64,000 bases of DNA from Streptomyces mangrovisoli. Its GTDB lineage: Bacteria > Actinomycetota > Actinomycetes > Streptomycetales > Streptomycetaceae. The notes beneath the pieces are model-generated. The model searched no databases and was not told the origin of the DNA. It saw nothing but the letters and a program-made list of their open reading frames with translations. Where the stretch lies: NCBI RefSeq assembly GCF_000974985.2, contig NZ_LAVA02000052.1, forward strand, positions 1-64,000, in the 5' to 3' direction. The position numbers were made by a program, and so were the translations under genes. This document shows positions 1 to 9,140 of this stretch, piece by piece (the stretch's first letter is position 1; each line of letters opens with the position of its first letter).

Positions 1-70
1 GTGTCCAGACAGGCGAGCCCCCCGCAGGGGCCGGGGCGCGGGTGGGGTGGGGGGCTGCGAAAATGGGGGG

Positions 71-937
71 ATGGGAAAGTCCAGGGGCGCTCGGCGCAGG
101 CAGGACGCCGAGGCCGTCGTCGAGGGCGTCGACGGGGGGCTCGCCGAGCTGATCCCCGACCGGGACCGGCCGCGCGCCTGGACCCTGCTGATCGACGGGG
201 CCCCGCAGTCGCACGTCGACCTGGACGACCCCACCCGGCTGTCGTTCGAGTACCAGCGGCGGCTCGGCCATGTCATCGACCTCGCCGCCCCGCCCGCCGC
301 CCCGCTGCACGTGGTGCACCTCGGCGGCGGCGCCCTGACCCTCGCGCGCTACGTCGCGGCCACCCGCCCGCGCTCCACCCAGCAGGTCGTCGAGCGGGAC
401 GCCGCCCTCGTGCAGCTCGTACGCCGGGAACTGCCGCTGGACCCCGGCGCCCGGATCCGGGTGCGCTCGACGGACGCGCGGGCCGGTCTCGCCAAGGTCC
501 CCGACGGCTGGGCGGATCTCGTCGTGTCCGATGTCTTCAGCGGTGCCCGCACCCCCGCCCACCTCACCTCGACCGAGTTCCTCGACGAGGTCCGCCGCGC
601 CCTGCGGCCGGGCGGCGTCTACACCGCCAACCTGGCCGACGGCCCGCCCCTCGCGCATCTGCGCGGCCAGATAGCCACCGCCGCCGCCCGGTTCGGCGAA
701 CTCGCCCTCGTCGCCGACGCGGCGGTGCTGCGCGGCAAGCGGTTCGGCAACGCCGTGCTGGTCGCCTGCGACCTGCCGCTGCCGGTCGCCGACCTCACCC
801 GCCGGGCCGCCTCCGACCCGCATCCGGCCCGGGTCGAACACGGGCGTGCGCTGCGGGACTTCACCGGCGGCGCGGGAGCCGTCACCGACGAGGCCGCGGT
901 CGCCTCACCGGCACCCCCGCCCTCGGTCTTCCGCTGA
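71..937 (+). CDS. Spermidine synthase-fold SAM-dependent methyltransferase-like protein
   Basis: The product (about 288 aa) has the Rossmann fold of spermidine synthase and related aminopropyl/methyltransferases. The glycine-rich SAM loop VVHLGGG is near residues 81-87, an acidic strand end (ERD, 108-110) would bind the ribose, D135-A136 sits at the adenine pocket, and SDVFSGA is near 153-159. It lacks the fused membrane domain seen in some relatives. The substrate cannot be read from sequence, and true spermidine synthase activity is doubtful. The start is uncertain: ATG at 71 has a G-run directly before it, and an in-frame GTG lies at 47. It converges on the membrane-anchored gene ending at 974. 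Confidence 0.8.
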   Translation: MGKSRGARRRQDAEAVVEGVDGGLAELIPDRDRPRAWTLLIDGAPQSHVDLDDPTRLSFEYQRRLGHVIDLAAPPAAPLHVVHLGGGALTLARYVAATRPRSTQQVVERDAALVQLVRRELPLDPGARIRVRSTDARAGLAKVPDGWADLVVSDVFSGARTPAHLTSTEFLDEVRRALRPGGVYTANLADGPPLAHLRGQIATAAARFGELALVADAAVLRGKRFGNAVLVACDLPLPVADLTRRAASDPHPARVEHGRALRDFTGGAGAVTDEAAVASPAPPPSVFR

Positions 938-973
938 GCCAGGGTGACCGGGGGCCGAACCGCGCCCGGCGGC

Positions 974-1522
974 TCAGTAGTTGCCCACGTCCACCGTCGG
1001 CGGCCCGGCGTTCCACGCGCAGATCACCGACACCTTGTCCGCGTCCTTCGTGAACTCCACCCGGATCCAGGTGTCTTCCTTCCACACCTGCATCGACCAC
1101 CCCGTGCCCGGCGTCGCCGACACCAGCGTCGCGTAGTCGGCGGCCAGATCGAGCACCACCCGCCCGCCGTCGGTGTCGTAGGCCTTGACCGAGCCGGTGG
1201 CCGTCGCGGCGGCGGACGGGGTGGCCGCCGCGGCCGAACTGGCTGCGGCCGAGGGTGACTTCGAGGCCGACGGCGACGGCTTCGCCGAAGCGCTGCGGGT
1301 GGCGCTCGCCGAGGAGTGCGCCCGCGCCGTCCGCGACGGGGTGGGCAGGGGCGGCGGCGACTGCGTGGCGGCGCCCACCGCCGCTATGGGCAGCGCGCGC
1401 GGCGGGTCGTACGCCGTCCCGGTCATGACGGTGTGCACGCCCCACCACGACAGCGTGACCGCCGCGCCCGTGGCGAGCAACCACGCCAGTAGATGTACGA
1501 GTCCTCTGCGCATCGACGTCAT
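974..1522 (-). CDS. Membrane-anchored or secreted protein with Ser/Ala/Pro linker, function unknown
   Basis: This 182-aa protein has one N-terminal hydrophobic segment (about residues 8-33), which is an uncleaved anchor or signal peptide. A low-complexity Ser/Ala/Pro/Lys linker follows (about 55-110), then a compact C-terminal domain of about 65 residues rich in Trp, Asp and Val. That architecture places the small domain outside the membrane. I do not recognise the family. The ATG at 1522 has GAGG at good spacing. It is divergent from the two-component system at 1680, with 157 bp between them, so it may be a target or accessory of that system, but only position supports this. Confidence 0.75.
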   Translation of the reverse strand: MTSMRRGLVHLLAWLLATGAAVTLSWWGVHTVMTGTAYDPPRALPIAAVGAATQSPPPLPTPSRTARAHSSASATRSASAKPSPSASKSPSAAASSAAAATPSAAATATGSVKAYDTDGGRVVLDLAADYATLVSATPGTGWSMQVWKEDTWIRVEFTKDADKVSVICAWNAGPPTVDVGNY

Positions 1523-1679
1523 ACTGCCTCACGACCGCCCCACGCGTCCCACCGGTCGTCCAAGCCCTCCCGGGACGGAGTGGGTCCTTCCTCTTATGGG
1601 GAGTTCGTCCCCCGCGGCCGCGCTCCGGTTGTCCACAGGCGCCGGATTCCCGTCGCCCGTATGGCGTACGGTGCGGCGC

Positions 1680-2387
1680 ATGGCAAGTGTGCTCGTCGTC
1701 GAGGACGACCAGTTCGTCCGCTCGGCGCTGATCCGGCATCTCACCGACGCCTCGCACCTGGTGCGCAGCGTCGGCACGGCCCTTGAGGCGCTGCGCGAGG
1801 TCGCCCATTTCCGTTTCGACCTGGTCATCCTGGACCTCGGGCTGCCCGACCTGGACGGCTCCGAGGCGCTGAAGATGCTGCGCGGCATCACCGACGTACC
1901 GGTGATCATCGCCACCGCCCGGGACGACGAGGCGGAGGTCGTCCGGCTGCTCAACGCCGGCGCGGACGACTACCTCACCAAGCCGTTCTCCGTCGAGCAC
2001 CTGTCGGCCAGGATGGCCGCCGTCCTGCGCCGCGCCCGCGCCACCACCGGCGAGGCCCCGCCGTCGTCGGTGATCCGCGTCGGCGGCCTGACCGTCGACC
2101 CGCTGCGCCGCCAGGCCGAACTGGACGGCGCCCGGCTCGACCTGACCCGGCGCGAGTTCGACCTGCTGGCCTTCCTGGCCGGCCGCCCCGGCGTGGTCGT
2201 CCCCCGCAAGGAGCTGCTCGCCGAGGTCTGGCAGCAGTCCTACGGCGACGACCAGACGATCGACGTGCATCTGTCGTGGCTGCGCCGCAAGCTCGGCGAG
2301 ACGGCGGCCCGGCCCCGCTATCTGCACACCCTGCGCGGGGTCGGCGTGAAGCTGGAGCCGCCGACGGGAACGGGGCCGACGCGATGA
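1680..2387 (+). CDS. OmpR/PhoB-family DNA-binding response regulator
   Basis: The 235-aa product has an N-terminal receiver domain with acidic pocket D9/D10, phospho-acceptor D52 (LDLGLPD), switch T79 and K101 in TKPF. A winged-helix DNA-binding domain covers about residues 127-225. Its stop overlaps the start of the sensor kinase (ATGA at 2384-2387), so the two are translationally coupled. The longer upstream reading frame is not used: it runs through the divergent promoter and over the neighbouring gene. The ligand or stress sensed is unknown. I could not name the S. coelicolor counterpart with confidence. Confidence 0.93.
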   Translation: MASVLVVEDDQFVRSALIRHLTDASHLVRSVGTALEALREVAHFRFDLVILDLGLPDLDGSEALKMLRGITDVPVIIATARDDEAEVVRLLNAGADDYLTKPFSVEHLSARMAAVLRRARATTGEAPPSSVIRVGGLTVDPLRRQAELDGARLDLTRREFDLLAFLAGRPGVVVPRKELLAEVWQQSYGDDQTIDVHLSWLRRKLGETAARPRYLHTLRGVGVKLEPPTGTGPTR

Positions 2388-3760
2388 GATGGGCTCTGGT
2401 CAAGGTCTGCCTGGCGGTCACCACCATGGTCGTGGTCGCCTTCGCCGTCCCGCTCGGCCTGGTCATCAAGGAGATGGCCCGGGACCGCGCGTTCTCCAAC
2501 GCCGAGCGCCAGGCCGCCGCGGTCGCGCCCGCCCTGTCCATCACCACCGACCGCGACCAGCTGGAGAAGGTCGTCGCCTCGGCGGCCACCGACGACGGGA
2601 TGGCCGTGCACATCCCCGCGGGCGACGGCAAGGCGGGCATCGACATCGGCAAGGGCCGCGCGGCCGCGCGCGACATCACCACCGTGCGCAGGATGGGCCG
2701 CGCGTCCACCACCGCGGCCACCGGCGGGTTCCTGCTGCTCCAGCCGGTCGCGCTGAGCAGCGGCGCGATCGCCGTCGTCGAGGTCTACGTCCCCGAGTCC
2801 GAGGTCAGCAACGGCGTGGGCACGGCCTGGGCGGTGCTCGCGGGGGTCGGCGTCGCGCTGATCCTCGGCTCCGTCGCGGTCGCCGACCGGCTGGGCGTAC
2901 GGATGGTGCAGCCCGCGCAGCGCCTGGTGGAGGGCGCGCACGAGCTGGGGGAGGGCAAGCTCGGCGCCCGGGTGCCCGAGGAGGGCCCGAACGAACTGCG
3001 GCTCGCGGCGGTGGCGTTCAACGCCATGGCCGACCAGGTCGTACAACTGCTCGCCAACGAGCGGGAGCTGGCGGCGGACCTGTCGCACCGGCTGCGCACC
3101 CCGCTGACCGTGCTGCGGCTCAACGCGGCCTCGCTGGGCGACGGTCCGGCGGCCGACCAGACCCGGTCGGCCGTCGCCCAGCTGGAGCGCGAGGTCGACA
3201 CGATCATCCGCACCGCGCGCGAGGCCAAGCCGCAGACCGCGGCCGCCGGTCCGGGCGCCGGCTGCGACGTGGCCGAAGTGGTGCGCTCGCGGATGGAGTT
3301 CTGGTCGGCGCTCGCGGAGGACGAGGGCCGCAAGTGGCGGGTGGCGGGGGTCGAGCGGCCGGTGCGCATCCCGGTGGCCCGCGCGGACCTCGCGGCCGGG
3401 CTGGACGCGCTGCTCGGCAACGTCTTCCGGCACACCCCCGAGGGCACCGCGTTCGCGGTCGACGTGCACAACGGCGACGACGCGGTGATCGTGCTCGTCT
3501 CCGACGCCGGCCAGGGGATAGCGGACCCGGAGGCGGCGATGGCCCGCGGCAGCGGCTCGGGCAACGACGGCTCGACCGGTCTCGGCCTGGACATCGTGCG
3601 GCGGCTCGCCGAACAGACGGGCGGCGACGTGCGGATCGGCTCCTCGGTCCTCGGCGGCACGGAGATCCGGGTCTGGATCCAGCTGGCCGACCCCGCGCCG
3701 ACCCGCCGGGGCCACCGGGGGTCCGTGCGGCGGCGCAAGCGTCTGGCGTCGGCGCGCTGA
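2384..3760 (+). CDS. Two-component sensor histidine kinase
   Basis: This 458-aa membrane kinase is coupled to the response regulator just upstream. A transmembrane segment lies at about residues 4-27, a short periplasmic-type loop follows, and a second transmembrane segment at about 145-168 leads into a HAMP linker. The HisKA box ADLSHRLRTPLT carries phospho-acceptor H235. The HATPase domain shows an N-box (GNVFRHTPEG), G1 (VSDAGQGI) and G2 (GSTGLGLDIV). The extracellular loop has only about 115 residues and no recognised sensor fold. The C-terminus is an Arg/Lys-rich tail. Confidence 0.93.
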   Translation: MRWALVKVCLAVTTMVVVAFAVPLGLVIKEMARDRAFSNAERQAAAVAPALSITTDRDQLEKVVASAATDDGMAVHIPAGDGKAGIDIGKGRAAARDITTVRRMGRASTTAATGGFLLLQPVALSSGAIAVVEVYVPESEVSNGVGTAWAVLAGVGVALILGSVAVADRLGVRMVQPAQRLVEGAHELGEGKLGARVPEEGPNELRLAAVAFNAMADQVVQLLANERELAADLSHRLRTPLTVLRLNAASLGDGPAADQTRSAVAQLEREVDTIIRTAREAKPQTAAAGPGAGCDVAEVVRSRMEFWSALAEDEGRKWRVAGVERPVRIPVARADLAAGLDALLGNVFRHTPEGTAFAVDVHNGDDAVIVLVSDAGQGIADPEAAMARGSGSGNDGSTGLGLDIVRRLAEQTGGDVRIGSSVLGGTEIRVWIQLADPAPTRRGHRGSVRRRKRLASAR

Positions 3761-4120
3761 CCCTGCGGGCGGCTCGGCCGTCTCGACAACCCGCGGGCCG
3801 GTGGGGCCCCTTCGCGCAGTTCCCCGCGCCCCTTTCGGGGCACGGCTGCGAGGAGCCCCTGAAAGGGGCGCGGGGAACTGCGCGATCAGCCCCCACCGGC
3901 CCGCACGTGTCCAGAGAGCCGAGCCCCGCAGGGCCCCCGCAGCGTCACCCTCCGCAGCCGAGCGCAGCGCCTCCGTCGCGAGTTTTAACCGTCCCCGATC
4001 TCTTCCTTAAGCGCACCCTAAGATCCTCAACCACCGTCCGGATCAGGCTCTTTGCCCGAATCACGGCCGCTAGCGTCTTGCCCGCACCCCTCCCCCGGAA
4101 CCATGAAGGCAGGCAGGCGA
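3761..4120. other. Intergenic region with paired dispersed repeats and chitinase leader
   Basis: No gene is supported in this 360-bp stretch. It carries two inverted copies of the dispersed 20-bp element (see repeat entry). The 3' half (about 3975-4110) is less GC-rich and should hold the chitinase promoter. I found no match to the DasR operator pattern or to the direct repeats known from other Streptomyces chitinase promoters. Confidence 0.5.
3813..3884. repeat. Inverted pair of the dispersed 20-bp GC element (copies 1 and 2)
   Basis: The minus-oriented copy is at 3813-3832 and the plus-oriented copy at 3865-3884. The core is GGGGCGCGGGGAACTGCGCG. The flanks CTTTCGGGG and CCCCTGAAAG extend the complementarity, so a transcript would fold into a long hairpin with a loop of roughly 20-30 nt. 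It sits just after the sensor-kinase gene, and could act as a 3'-end stabiliser or terminator. Confidence 0.85.
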
Positions 4121-5602
4121 ATGAGCACGCACCGGCGCAGGTTGAGCCGCAGGAACAAGGTGATCGGCAGCATCGTCACCGCGGCCGTGGTGGGTGGCGG
4201 CGCCCTGATCCTCACCACCACCGCCAACGCCGCCGACGTCGGCGCCGTGTTCACGAAGACCAGCAGCTGGGACACGGGCTACACCGGCCAGTACGTCGTC
4301 ACGAACAACACCGGCGCGCGGGAGACCAGCTGGACCCTGGAGTTCGACCTGCCCTCCGGCTCGAAGATCAGCTCCCTGTGGGACGCCGAGTTCACCGTGA
4401 GCGGCCAGCACGTCACGGTGAAGCCCCCGAAGTGGGACACGGACGGTCTCGCGGCGGGCGAGTCGGCCACCGTCGGTTTCGTGGTCAGCGGCAGCGGCGA
4501 CCCCAAGTCCTGCCTCATCGACAACACCTCCTGCTCCGCGGACAGCACCGCCACCCCCGAGCCGAGCGGCCGCCCCACCGAGACCGCGACCTCGACCCCG
4601 ACGGCCACCCCGACCGCGAGCGCCAGCGCCACCAAGTCGGCGACCCCCACGCCGACGGCCACCACCTCCTCGCCGTCCCCGACCCAGAGCTCCGGCTCCG
4701 GCACCACCACCTCGGCCGGCTTCGCGCCGTACGTCGACACCTCTCTCTTCCCGGCGTTCGACCTGGTGAGCGCGGCGAACTCCACCGGCGTGAAGAACTT
4801 CAACCTGGCCTTCGTCACCGACGGCGGCGGCTGCACCCCGAAGTTCGGCGGCGTCAGCGACCTGACCGCGGACGGCGTGGCCTCCCAGATCGGCGCGCTG
4901 CGCGCCAAGGGCGGCGACGTGCGGGTCTCCTTCGGCGGCGCCTCCGGCACCGAGCTGGCCACCTCCTGCTCCTCGGTGGACGCGCTGGCGGCGGCGTACG
5001 GCAAGGTCATCGACACCTTCAAGCTGACCAAGGTGGACTTCGACGTCGAGGGCGCCGCGTCGGCCAACACGGCGGCGAACACCCGCCGCAACCAGGCGAT
5101 CGCGAAGCTTCAGGCCCAGCACCCGGACCTGGACGTCTCCTTCACCCTGCCGGTGCTGCCCTCGGGCCTCACTCAGGACGGCGTCAACCTGCTCGCCGAC
5201 GCCAAGACCAACGGCGTGAAGACCTCCGCGGTCAACATCATGGCGATGGACTACGGCCCCTCCTTCACCGGTGACATGGCCACCCTCGCCGAGCAGGCGG
5301 CCACCGCCACGCAGGCGCAGATCAAGAGCGTCCTCGGGCTCGGCGACAGCGCCGCGTGGAAGGCGCTCGCCATCACCCCGATGATCGGCGTCAACGACGT
5401 CTCCTCCGAGACCTTCACGGTCGCCGACGCGAGCACGCTGGTGACCTTCGCCAAGTCCAAGGGCATCGGCTGGCTGTCGATGTGGTCGGCGGCCCGGGAC
5501 CAGCAGTGCGCGGGCGGCGCCAAGGGCACGGCCGACGCGACGTGCAGCTCGATCGTCCAGGACAAGTTCGCGTTCATGAAGGCGTTCGGGGCCTTCAACT
5601 AA
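4121..5602 (+). CDS. Secreted chitinase, CBM2 plus GH18 catalytic domain
   Basis: An extracellular enzyme of about 493 aa expected to hydrolyse chitin. A basic, twin-Arg-containing signal peptide ends near ANA (residue 37). A family 2 carbohydrate-binding module follows (about 38-141, with conserved Trp and a terminal Cys pair), then a Thr/Pro/Ser linker (about 143-200) and a GH18 barrel to the end. The GH18 signature is DFDVE, with D306, D308 and the proton donor E310. The start could also be ATG 4103; I prefer 4121 because AGGCAGG precedes it. Downstream is a strong terminator. A role in chitin use is inferred from the domains; the substrate is not proven. Confidence 0.93.
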   Translation: MSTHRRRLSRRNKVIGSIVTAAVVGGGALILTTTANAADVGAVFTKTSSWDTGYTGQYVVTNNTGARETSWTLEFDLPSGSKISSLWDAEFTVSGQHVTVKPPKWDTDGLAAGESATVGFVVSGSGDPKSCLIDNTSCSADSTATPEPSGRPTETATSTPTATPTASASATKSATPTPTATTSSPSPTQSSGSGTTTSAGFAPYVDTSLFPAFDLVSAANSTGVKNFNLAFVTDGGGCTPKFGGVSDLTADGVASQIGALRAKGGDVRVSFGGASGTELATSCSSVDALAAAYGKVIDTFKLTKVDFDVEGAASANTAANTRRNQAIAKLQAQHPDLDVSFTLPVLPSGLTQDGVNLLADAKTNGVKTSAVNIMAMDYGPSFTGDMATLAEQAATATQAQIKSVLGLGDSAAWKALAITPMIGVNDVSSETFTVADASTLVTFAKSKGIGWLSMWSAARDQQCAGGAKGTADATCSSIVQDKFAFMKAFGAFN

Positions 5603-5627
5603 CGTAACCAAGACGGAACATGGAGAC

Positions 5628-5660
5628 GGGGCGCTCAGCCGTAGGCTGAGCGCCCCTTTA
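5628..5660 (+). terminator. Rho-independent terminator after the chitinase gene
   Basis: A perfect 13-bp stem (5628-5640 with 5644-5656) closes a 3-nt loop and is followed by TTTAA. It lies 26 bp after the chitinase stop and separates that gene from the galactoside operon. Confidence 0.85.
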
Positions 5661-5671
5661 AGCGCTTGCTT

Positions 5672-5716
5672 GTTCGTGATCGCGAACGGACGGTCTCGAT
5701 TACGTTTCGACAAACG
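5672..5716. promoter_or_regulatory. Two palindromic candidate operators upstream of the galactoside operon
   Basis: GTTCGTGATCGCGAAC (5672-5687) matches its own reverse complement at 14 of 16 positions. A second site at 5703-5716 has perfect CGTTT/AAACG arms around 4 bases. Both lie 140-190 bp before the lipoprotein start. No regulator gene is adjacent, so the protein that would bind (LacI, GntR or ROK type) is unknown. Confidence 0.4.
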
Positions 5717-5857
5717 GCCCGAGGGGGCCTTGACCGCCCCCCGGAATGGGGCTGTTATTGCGCCACCATGTTTGTTCGAGTTGGTTTCTGGTCGGTTACG
5801 ACGGATTCCCTCACGGCCTCACATGGCGAGCCGAGCCTCAGCCCTCAGGAGCCGTCC

Positions 5858-7168
5858 ATGCCTCTGTCCCAGTCCGGACTCGTCCTCCCCTCCGCGAGCC
5901 GCCGATCGGTCCTGCGCGGCATAGCCGGCGCCGCCGCGCTCGGTGCCGGGGTCCCCCTTCTCAGCGCCTGCGGCGGCAGCGGAAGCTCCTCCGACCCCAA
6001 GACCGTCTCCCTCGGCTCGAACGCGTCCGACGCGGTGCCGAAGAAGGCGTACCAAAGCGTCTACACGGCGTTCCAGAAGCAGTCCGGCATCACGGTCAAG
6101 GTGAACACCAAGGACCACAACACCTTCCAGGAGCAGATCAACTCCTACCTGCAGGGCACGCCGGACGACGTGTTCAACTGGTTCGCCGGCTACCGGATGC
6201 AGTTCTTCGCGGCCAAGAAGCTCTCCACGGCGATCGACGACGTGTGGGCGAAGATCGGGGACAACTTCTCCGACGCCATGAAGAACCTCAGCAAGGGCGA
6301 GGACGGCAAGTACTACTTCGTCCCGATGACGACGTACCCCTGGGCGGTCTTCTACCGCAAGAGCGTCTTCCAGAAGTACGGCTACCAGGTCCCGACCACC
6401 TGGGACCAGCTCGTCGCCCTGTGCAAGCAGATGAAGAAGGACGGCCTGGTCCCGATCGCGTTCGGCGACAAGGACGCCTGGCCGGCGATGGGCACCTTCG
6501 ACCAGATCAACTTCCGCCTGAACGGCTACGACTTCCACAAGTCCCTGATGGCGGGCAAGGAGTCGTGGACCGACGCCAAGGTCAAGGCCGTCTTCGACCA
6601 CTGGTCCGAGCTGCTGCCCTACCACCAGGACGGCTTCATGGGCCGCACCTGGCAGGACGCCGCCCAGACCATCGTCGCCAAGAAGGCCGGCATGTACGTC
6701 CTCGGCACCTTCGTGGCCCAGCAGTTCACCAACAAGGACGACCTGGCCGACCTCGACTTCTTCCCGTTCCCGGAGATCAACTCCGCGTACGGCCAGGACA
6801 CCGTCGAGGCGCCCACCGACGGCTTCATGGTGAGCAAGGCCCCGAAGAACCACGCCGGCGTCGTGAAGCTCATGGAGTACCTGGGCACCCCGGGTGCCGA
6901 GGAGACCTACCTCAAGACCGACCCGAGCGTGGTGGCCGCCTCCAGCAAGGCCGACACCTCCTCCTACTCGGCGCTCCAGAAGAAGGCGTTCGACATGATC
7001 GGCGGCGCCAAGAGCCTCACCCAGTTCATGGACCGCGACTCCCGCCCGGACTTCACCTCGACGGTGATGCAGCCCGGCCTGCAGAAGTTCCTCCAGAACC
7101 CCAAGGGCGTCGACAGCCTGCTGTCCTCGATCGAACGCCAGAAGAAGACGATCTTCGCATCCTCGTGA
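5858..7168 (+). CDS. Sugar ABC transporter substrate-binding lipoprotein
   Basis: This 436-aa family 1 extracellular solute-binding protein carries a Tat-like SRRSVLRG motif at residues 14-21 and lipobox LLSAC with C38 as lipid anchor. The start at ATG 5858 has CAGGAG about 6 nt upstream; the longer frame runs back into the promoter. It is first in an operon with two permeases, an alpha-galactosidase and a beta-galactosidase, so the ligand is probably a galactose-containing oligosaccharide. No ATPase gene is in the operon, which suggests a shared MsiK-type ATPase encoded elsewhere. Confidence 0.9.
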   Translation: MPLSQSGLVLPSASRRSVLRGIAGAAALGAGVPLLSACGGSGSSSDPKTVSLGSNASDAVPKKAYQSVYTAFQKQSGITVKVNTKDHNTFQEQINSYLQGTPDDVFNWFAGYRMQFFAAKKLSTAIDDVWAKIGDNFSDAMKNLSKGEDGKYYFVPMTTYPWAVFYRKSVFQKYGYQVPTTWDQLVALCKQMKKDGLVPIAFGDKDAWPAMGTFDQINFRLNGYDFHKSLMAGKESWTDAKVKAVFDHWSELLPYHQDGFMGRTWQDAAQTIVAKKAGMYVLGTFVAQQFTNKDDLADLDFFPFPEINSAYGQDTVEAPTDGFMVSKAPKNHAGVVKLMEYLGTPGAEETYLKTDPSVVAASSKADTSSYSALQKKAFDMIGGAKSLTQFMDRDSRPDFTSTVMQPGLQKFLQNPKGVDSLLSSIERQKKTIFASS

Positions 7169-7176
7169 GCAACCCC

Positions 7177-8157
7177 ATGACGACCGACACCGACACGACC
7201 AGCCCGGAGGCGGCACCCGTGCCGCCTCCGGGCCGTGCGCCTGCCGCCAAGCGGGTCCCCAAGGGCCACAAGCGCCTGCTGACCCGCCGTGACCGCGTCA
7301 CGCTCGCCTTCATGGCGGGTGTGCCGACGTTCCTGCACGTGGCCCTCGTCTGGGTCACCGCCCTCGCCTCCATCGCCCTCGCCTTCACCAGCTGGGACGG
7401 CATCGGCTTCGACTCCATCAAGTGGGTCGGCCTGGACAACTTCAAGCAGTTGTTCAGCGACAACCCGCAGTTCTGGCCCGCGGTCCAGCACAACATCATC
7501 TGGTTCGTCGTACTGATCCTGATCCCGACGCCGTTCGGCCTGTTCCTGGCCGTGCAGCTGGACAAGCGGATCCGGTTCAGCCGCGTCTACCAGACCGCGT
7601 TCTTCCTGCCCGTCGTGGTGTCGCTCGCCGTCACCGGGTTCGTCTGGCAGCTCGTCTACAACCCCGACACCGGCCTGATCAACAGCCTCATCGGGGCCAA
7701 CAAGCCCGGCCACTACATCGACTGGATCGGCGACCCGCACCTGAACCTGTGGGCCGTGCTGGTCGCCGCCTCCTGGCGGCACACCGGCTACATGATGATC
7801 CTCTACCTGGCCGGCCTGAAGGGCGTCGACCCGTCGCTGCGCGAGGCCTCGGCGCTGGACGGCGCCAACGAGTGGCAGACCTTCCGCAACGTCATCTTCC
7901 CGACGCTCCGGCCCACCAACACCGTCGTCCTGGTCGTCACCATCATCGAGTCGCTGCGCGCCTTCGACCTGGTGTTCGTCTTCAACAAGGGCGCGCAGGG
8001 CACCGAGCTGCTGTCGATCCTGATCACCAACAACATCATCGGCGAGTCCAGCCGGATCGGATACGGGTCGGCCATCGCGGTCGTCCTGCTGGTGATCTCC
8101 CTCGCGGTCATCATCCCGTACCTGATCGCCACCTTCCGCAAGGAGCGGCGCGCATGA
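7177..8157 (+). CDS. Sugar ABC transporter permease (MalF/CebF type)
   Basis: A 326-aa inner-membrane permease with six predicted membrane segments. The EAA loop near residue 221 (EASALDGANEWQTF) contacts the ATPase. A GTG at 7165, overlapping the stop of the binding-protein gene as GTGA, is an alternative start, and neither choice has a strong Shine-Dalgarno. The stop overlaps the next permease (ATGA at 8154-8157). It forms the channel together with the following permease. Confidence 0.9.
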   Translation: MTTDTDTTSPEAAPVPPPGRAPAAKRVPKGHKRLLTRRDRVTLAFMAGVPTFLHVALVWVTALASIALAFTSWDGIGFDSIKWVGLDNFKQLFSDNPQFWPAVQHNIIWFVVLILIPTPFGLFLAVQLDKRIRFSRVYQTAFFLPVVVSLAVTGFVWQLVYNPDTGLINSLIGANKPGHYIDWIGDPHLNLWAVLVAASWRHTGYMMILYLAGLKGVDPSLREASALDGANEWQTFRNVIFPTLRPTNTVVLVVTIIESLRAFDLVFVFNKGAQGTELLSILITNNIIGESSRIGYGSAIAVVLLVISLAVIIPYLIATFRKERRA

Positions 8158-9041
8158 CCACCCCCACCGCCGCGCTCCGGCAGCGCGCACCCGTCCGCCC
8201 GGCCAGGGTCCTGCTGCACACCTTCCTCGTCGTCACCTCCCTGGCCTGGCTCGCCCCGCTGCTGTGGGCGGTCTACGCGGCCCTCAGGCCGTACTCGGAG
8301 ACCAGCGACAAGGGCTATGTCTCCTGGCCGGACAAGCTGACGTTCGAGAACTTCACGAACGCGTTCAAGCAGTCCGACATGACGCACTACTTCGTCAACA
8401 CGCTGATCATCGCGGTCCCGGCCGTGCTGCTCACGCTGCTGCTGGCGTCGATGGTCGCGTTCTACGTCAGCCGCTTCGACTTCCGGCTCAACCTCTTCCT
8501 GCTGCTGGTGTTCACCGCGGGCAACCTGCTGCCGCAGCAGGTCATCATCACCCCGCTGTACCGGATGTACCTGCTGATCGACCTGCCCGGCATCACCGTC
8601 AGCGGCAAGCTCTACGACTCCGCGCTGGGCCTGGTCCTCATCCACGTCGCCTTCCAGTCGGGCTTCTGCGCCTTCGTGCTCAGCAACTACATGCGGATGC
8701 TGCCGCACGAGCTGACCGAGGCCGCGCTCGTCGACGGCGCCTCGGTGTGGCGGATGTACTGGCAGATCGTGCTGCCGCTGTGCAAGCCCGCGATGGCGGC
8801 GCTGGCGACCCTGCTGTCCATCTGGATCTACAACGACTTCTTCTGGGCCATCGTGCTGATCTCCACCGGCGAGAACATGCCGATCACCTCGGCCCTGAAC
8901 AACCTCTCCGGCCAGTACTTCACCGACCCCAACCTGGTCGCGGCCGGCGCCCTGCTCACCGCCATCCCCACCCTGATCGTGTACTTCGCGCTCCAGCGGC
9001 AGTTCGTCAGCGGCCTGACCCTCGGCGCCAACAAGGGCTGA
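8154..9041 (+). CDS. Sugar ABC transporter permease (MalG/CebG type)
   Basis: A 295-aa permease with six membrane segments and an EAA loop near residue 188 (EAALVDGASVWRMYW). It overlaps the previous permease by 4 bp, so the two are translationally coupled. The end of the protein is the usual short basic tail of this family. About 100 bp then separate it from the alpha-galactosidase gene. Confidence 0.9.
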   Translation: MTTPTAALRQRAPVRPARVLLHTFLVVTSLAWLAPLLWAVYAALRPYSETSDKGYVSWPDKLTFENFTNAFKQSDMTHYFVNTLIIAVPAVLLTLLLASMVAFYVSRFDFRLNLFLLLVFTAGNLLPQQVIITPLYRMYLLIDLPGITVSGKLYDSALGLVLIHVAFQSGFCAFVLSNYMRMLPHELTEAALVDGASVWRMYWQIVLPLCKPAMAALATLLSIWIYNDFFWAIVLISTGENMPITSALNNLSGQYFTDPNLVAAGALLTAIPTLIVYFALQRQFVSGLTLGANKG

Positions 9042-9140
9042 GCCGGGCCTCCTGGCACCGGGCCCTCGCATCGGGGCCCGCGCACCGGGCCCTCTCCACG
9101 GCGGGCCCGCCCGAACCGGCCCCACGTGAAAGAGAACCCC

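Noticed and set aside
1..1053. Long Arg/Pro-rich open frame over the first gene
   Set aside because: It is a GC-rich shadow of the methyltransferase frame with no motif and no Shine-Dalgarno.
2389..5274. 961-residue open frame across the kinase and chitinase genes
   Set aside because: It crosses an intergenic repeat and two real genes in another frame; the composition is Arg/Gly/Pro shadow type.
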